The notes beneath the pieces were generated by a model, which saw only the letters and a list, made by a program, of their open reading frames with translations, did no database searches and had not been told where the DNA came from. A stretch of DNA of 64,000 bases from Caulobacter sp. UNC358MFTsu5.1 (GTDB lineage Bacteria > Pseudomonadota > Alphaproteobacteria > Caulobacterales > Caulobacteraceae): positions 124,001-188,000 of the forward strand of contig NZ_JONW01000013.1 in NCBI RefSeq assembly GCF_000712075.1. Reading direction: 5' to 3'. This document shows, piece by piece, positions 62,993-64,000 of the stretch. Each line of letters opens with the position of its first letter. Positions within the stretch are counted from its first letter, which is position 1. The position numbers and the translations under genes were made by a program.

Positions 62993-64000
62993 ATGTCCGC
63001 CGCCCCCGCCGCCTTCAAGTCGGAATTCCTCCAGACCCTGCAGGCGCGCGGCTACATCCACCAGATCACCCATCCGGCGGAACTGGACGCGGCGGCCGCC
63101 GGCGGGATCGTCACCGCCTACATCGGCTTCGACGCCACCGCCCCTTCGCTGCACGTCGGTTCGCTGATCCAGATCATGATGCTGCGCCGCCTGCAGCAGG
63201 CCGGCCACAAGCCGATCGTCCTGATGGGCGGCGGCACGACCAAGGTCGGCGACCCCACCGGCAAGGACGAGAGCCGCAAGCTGCTGAGCGACGCCGACAT
63301 CGCGGCCAACATCGCCGGCATCAAGCAGGTGTTCGCCAAGTTCCTGACCTTCGGCGACGGGCCGACCGACGCCATCATGGTCGACAACGACGCGTGGCTG
63401 AGCAAGTTCGGCTACGTGCAGTTCCTGCGCGACTACGGCGTGCACTTCACGGTCAACCGGATGCTGGCCTTCGACTCGGTCAAGCTGCGGCTCGAGCGCG
63501 AGCAGCCGATGACCTTCCTCGAATTCAACTACATGCTGATGCAGGCGGTCGACTTCCTGGAGCTGAACCGCGCCCATGGCTGCGTGCTGCAGATGGGCGG
63601 CTCGGACCAGTGGGGCAACATCCTCAACGGCGTGGAGCTGACGCGCCGCGTCGACCAGAAGGCCGCCTTCGGCCTGACCACGCCGCTGCTGGCCACCGCC
63701 TCGGGCGCCAAGATGGGCAAGACCATGTCGGGCGCGGTGTGGCTGAACGCCGAGCAGCTGAGCCCCTACGACTACTGGCAGTTCTGGCGGAACACGGAAG
63801 ACGCCGACGTCGGCCGGTTCCTGAAGCTGTTCACCGACCTGCCCCTGGACCGCATCGGCGAGCTGGAGGCCCTGCCGGGCGCCCAGATCAACGACGCCAA
63901 GAAGGTGCTGGCCGACGAGGCCACCCGCATGGCCCACGGCGAGGACGAGGCCCGCAAGGCCCGCGACGCCGCCGAGAAGGCGTTCGAGCAAGGCGCGCTG
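62993..64000 (+). CDS. tyrS: Tyrosyl-tRNA synthetase, 3' end outside window
   Basis: The frame from ATG 62993 (AGAGAG upstream) runs off the window end with 336 codons and no stop. It shows the class I synthetase features of TyrS: YIGFDATAPSLHVGSLIQIM with the HIGH-type HVGS, GGGTTKVGDPTGKDESRKLL, NYMLMQAVDFLELN, QMGGSDQWGNILNGVEL and the KMSKS-type loop GAKMGKTMSGAVW. The C-terminal S4-like RNA-binding part is missing only because of the window edge. It is divergent from anmK. Confidence 0.96.
   Translation, partial: MSAAPAAFKSEFLQTLQARGYIHQITHPAELDAAAAGGIVTAYIGFDATAPSLHVGSLIQIMMLRRLQQAGHKPIVLMGGGTTKVGDPTGKDESRKLLSDADIAANIAGIKQVFAKFLTFGDGPTDAIMVDNDAWLSKFGYVQFLRDYGVHFTVNRMLAFDSVKLRLEREQPMTFLEFNYMLMQAVDFLELNRAHGCVLQMGGSDQWGNILNGVELTRRVDQKAAFGLTTPLLATASGAKMGKTMSGAVWLNAEQLSPYDYWQFWRNTEDADVGRFLKLFTDLPLDRIGELEALPGAQINDAKKVLADEATRMAHGEDEARKARDAAEKAFEQGAL

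Noticed and set aside
62761..63018. An 85-codon minus-strand frame overlapping the tyrS start
   Set aside because: It covers the tyrS leader and start on the opposite strand and has no domain or ribosome binding site.

Overview
The window is a gene-dense, high-GC stretch of an alphaproteobacterial chromosome, most likely Caulobacter or a close relative in the Caulobacteraceae. Three things point there. A PopA-type protein (two receiver domains plus a degenerate GGDEF) is present and carries its key residues at positions 55 and 357. The dusB-ntrB-ntrC-ntrY-ntrX then hfq-hflX order is alphaproteobacterial, and IspD and IspF are fused. The NtrC lacks the GAFTGA loop, as reported for Caulobacter. 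I see no prophage, insertion sequence, CRISPR array or rRNA operon. The only structural RNA is one tRNA-Ser. Almost every track-like open frame antisense to the genes is a GC-frame shadow and is left out.

Layout. 1-4.6 kb: end of an MFS drug exporter with its outer-membrane partner, a secreted alginate-lyase-family enzyme, and three coupled tiny genes of unknown function. 4.6-12.3 kb (minus strand): rlpA, tmk, holB, tatD, an MBL-fold hydrolase and then kdpD-kdpE without kdpFABC. 12.4-15.4 kb: tRNA-Ser, an RsmC-like methyltransferase, an RsuA-type pseudouridine synthase, tusA and a BrkB/YihY membrane protein. 15.6-22.6 kb: an AMACR-like CoA transferase, popA, a DsbA/FrnE-like oxidoreductase, a membrane protein, an SRPBCC protein and an autotransporter of less GC-rich sequence. 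22.6-34.7 kb: mfd, sdhE, cobQ, nhaA, a GPH-type sugar transporter, mazG, a frameshifted phage-type lysozyme, hflX and hfq. 34.8-43.2 kb: D-amino-acid transaminase and the ntrXYCB-dusB block. 43.2-50.6 kb: ispDF, pncC/cinA-like, FUSC, arginase-like, DUF6165 and GT9 genes, a TetR regulator, an acyltransferase and two small membrane proteins. 50.6-58.1 kb (minus strand): one tightly coupled iscR-suf operon. 58.3-64 kb: an alpha/beta hydrolase, a PhnB-like VOC protein, a type II NADH dehydrogenase, an 820-bp gene-poor repeat region, anmK and the start of tyrS.

Functional themes. The suf operon (iscR, iscS-like, sufB, VOC, sufC, sufD, sufS, sufT-like, sufA, zinc-ribbon) is joined by overlapping stop and start codons and has a promoter whose -35 box lies in a GACCA/TGGTC inverted repeat, a good IscR autoregulation candidate. 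The ntr block is a nitrogen-sensing pair plus a second membrane two-component pair, in which both response regulators have lost the sigma-54 contact loop. Between genes there are several families of inverted-repeat elements: two 127-bp copies with perfect 32-bp arms, two 78-bp double-hairpin copies, a related 16-bp inverted repeat, and others. These dispersed palindromes, the frameshifted lysozyme, the three-gene micro-operon and a possible Tyr-Tyr leader peptide ahead of tyrS are the items I find most worth checking. I did not find a clear new multi-gene system.
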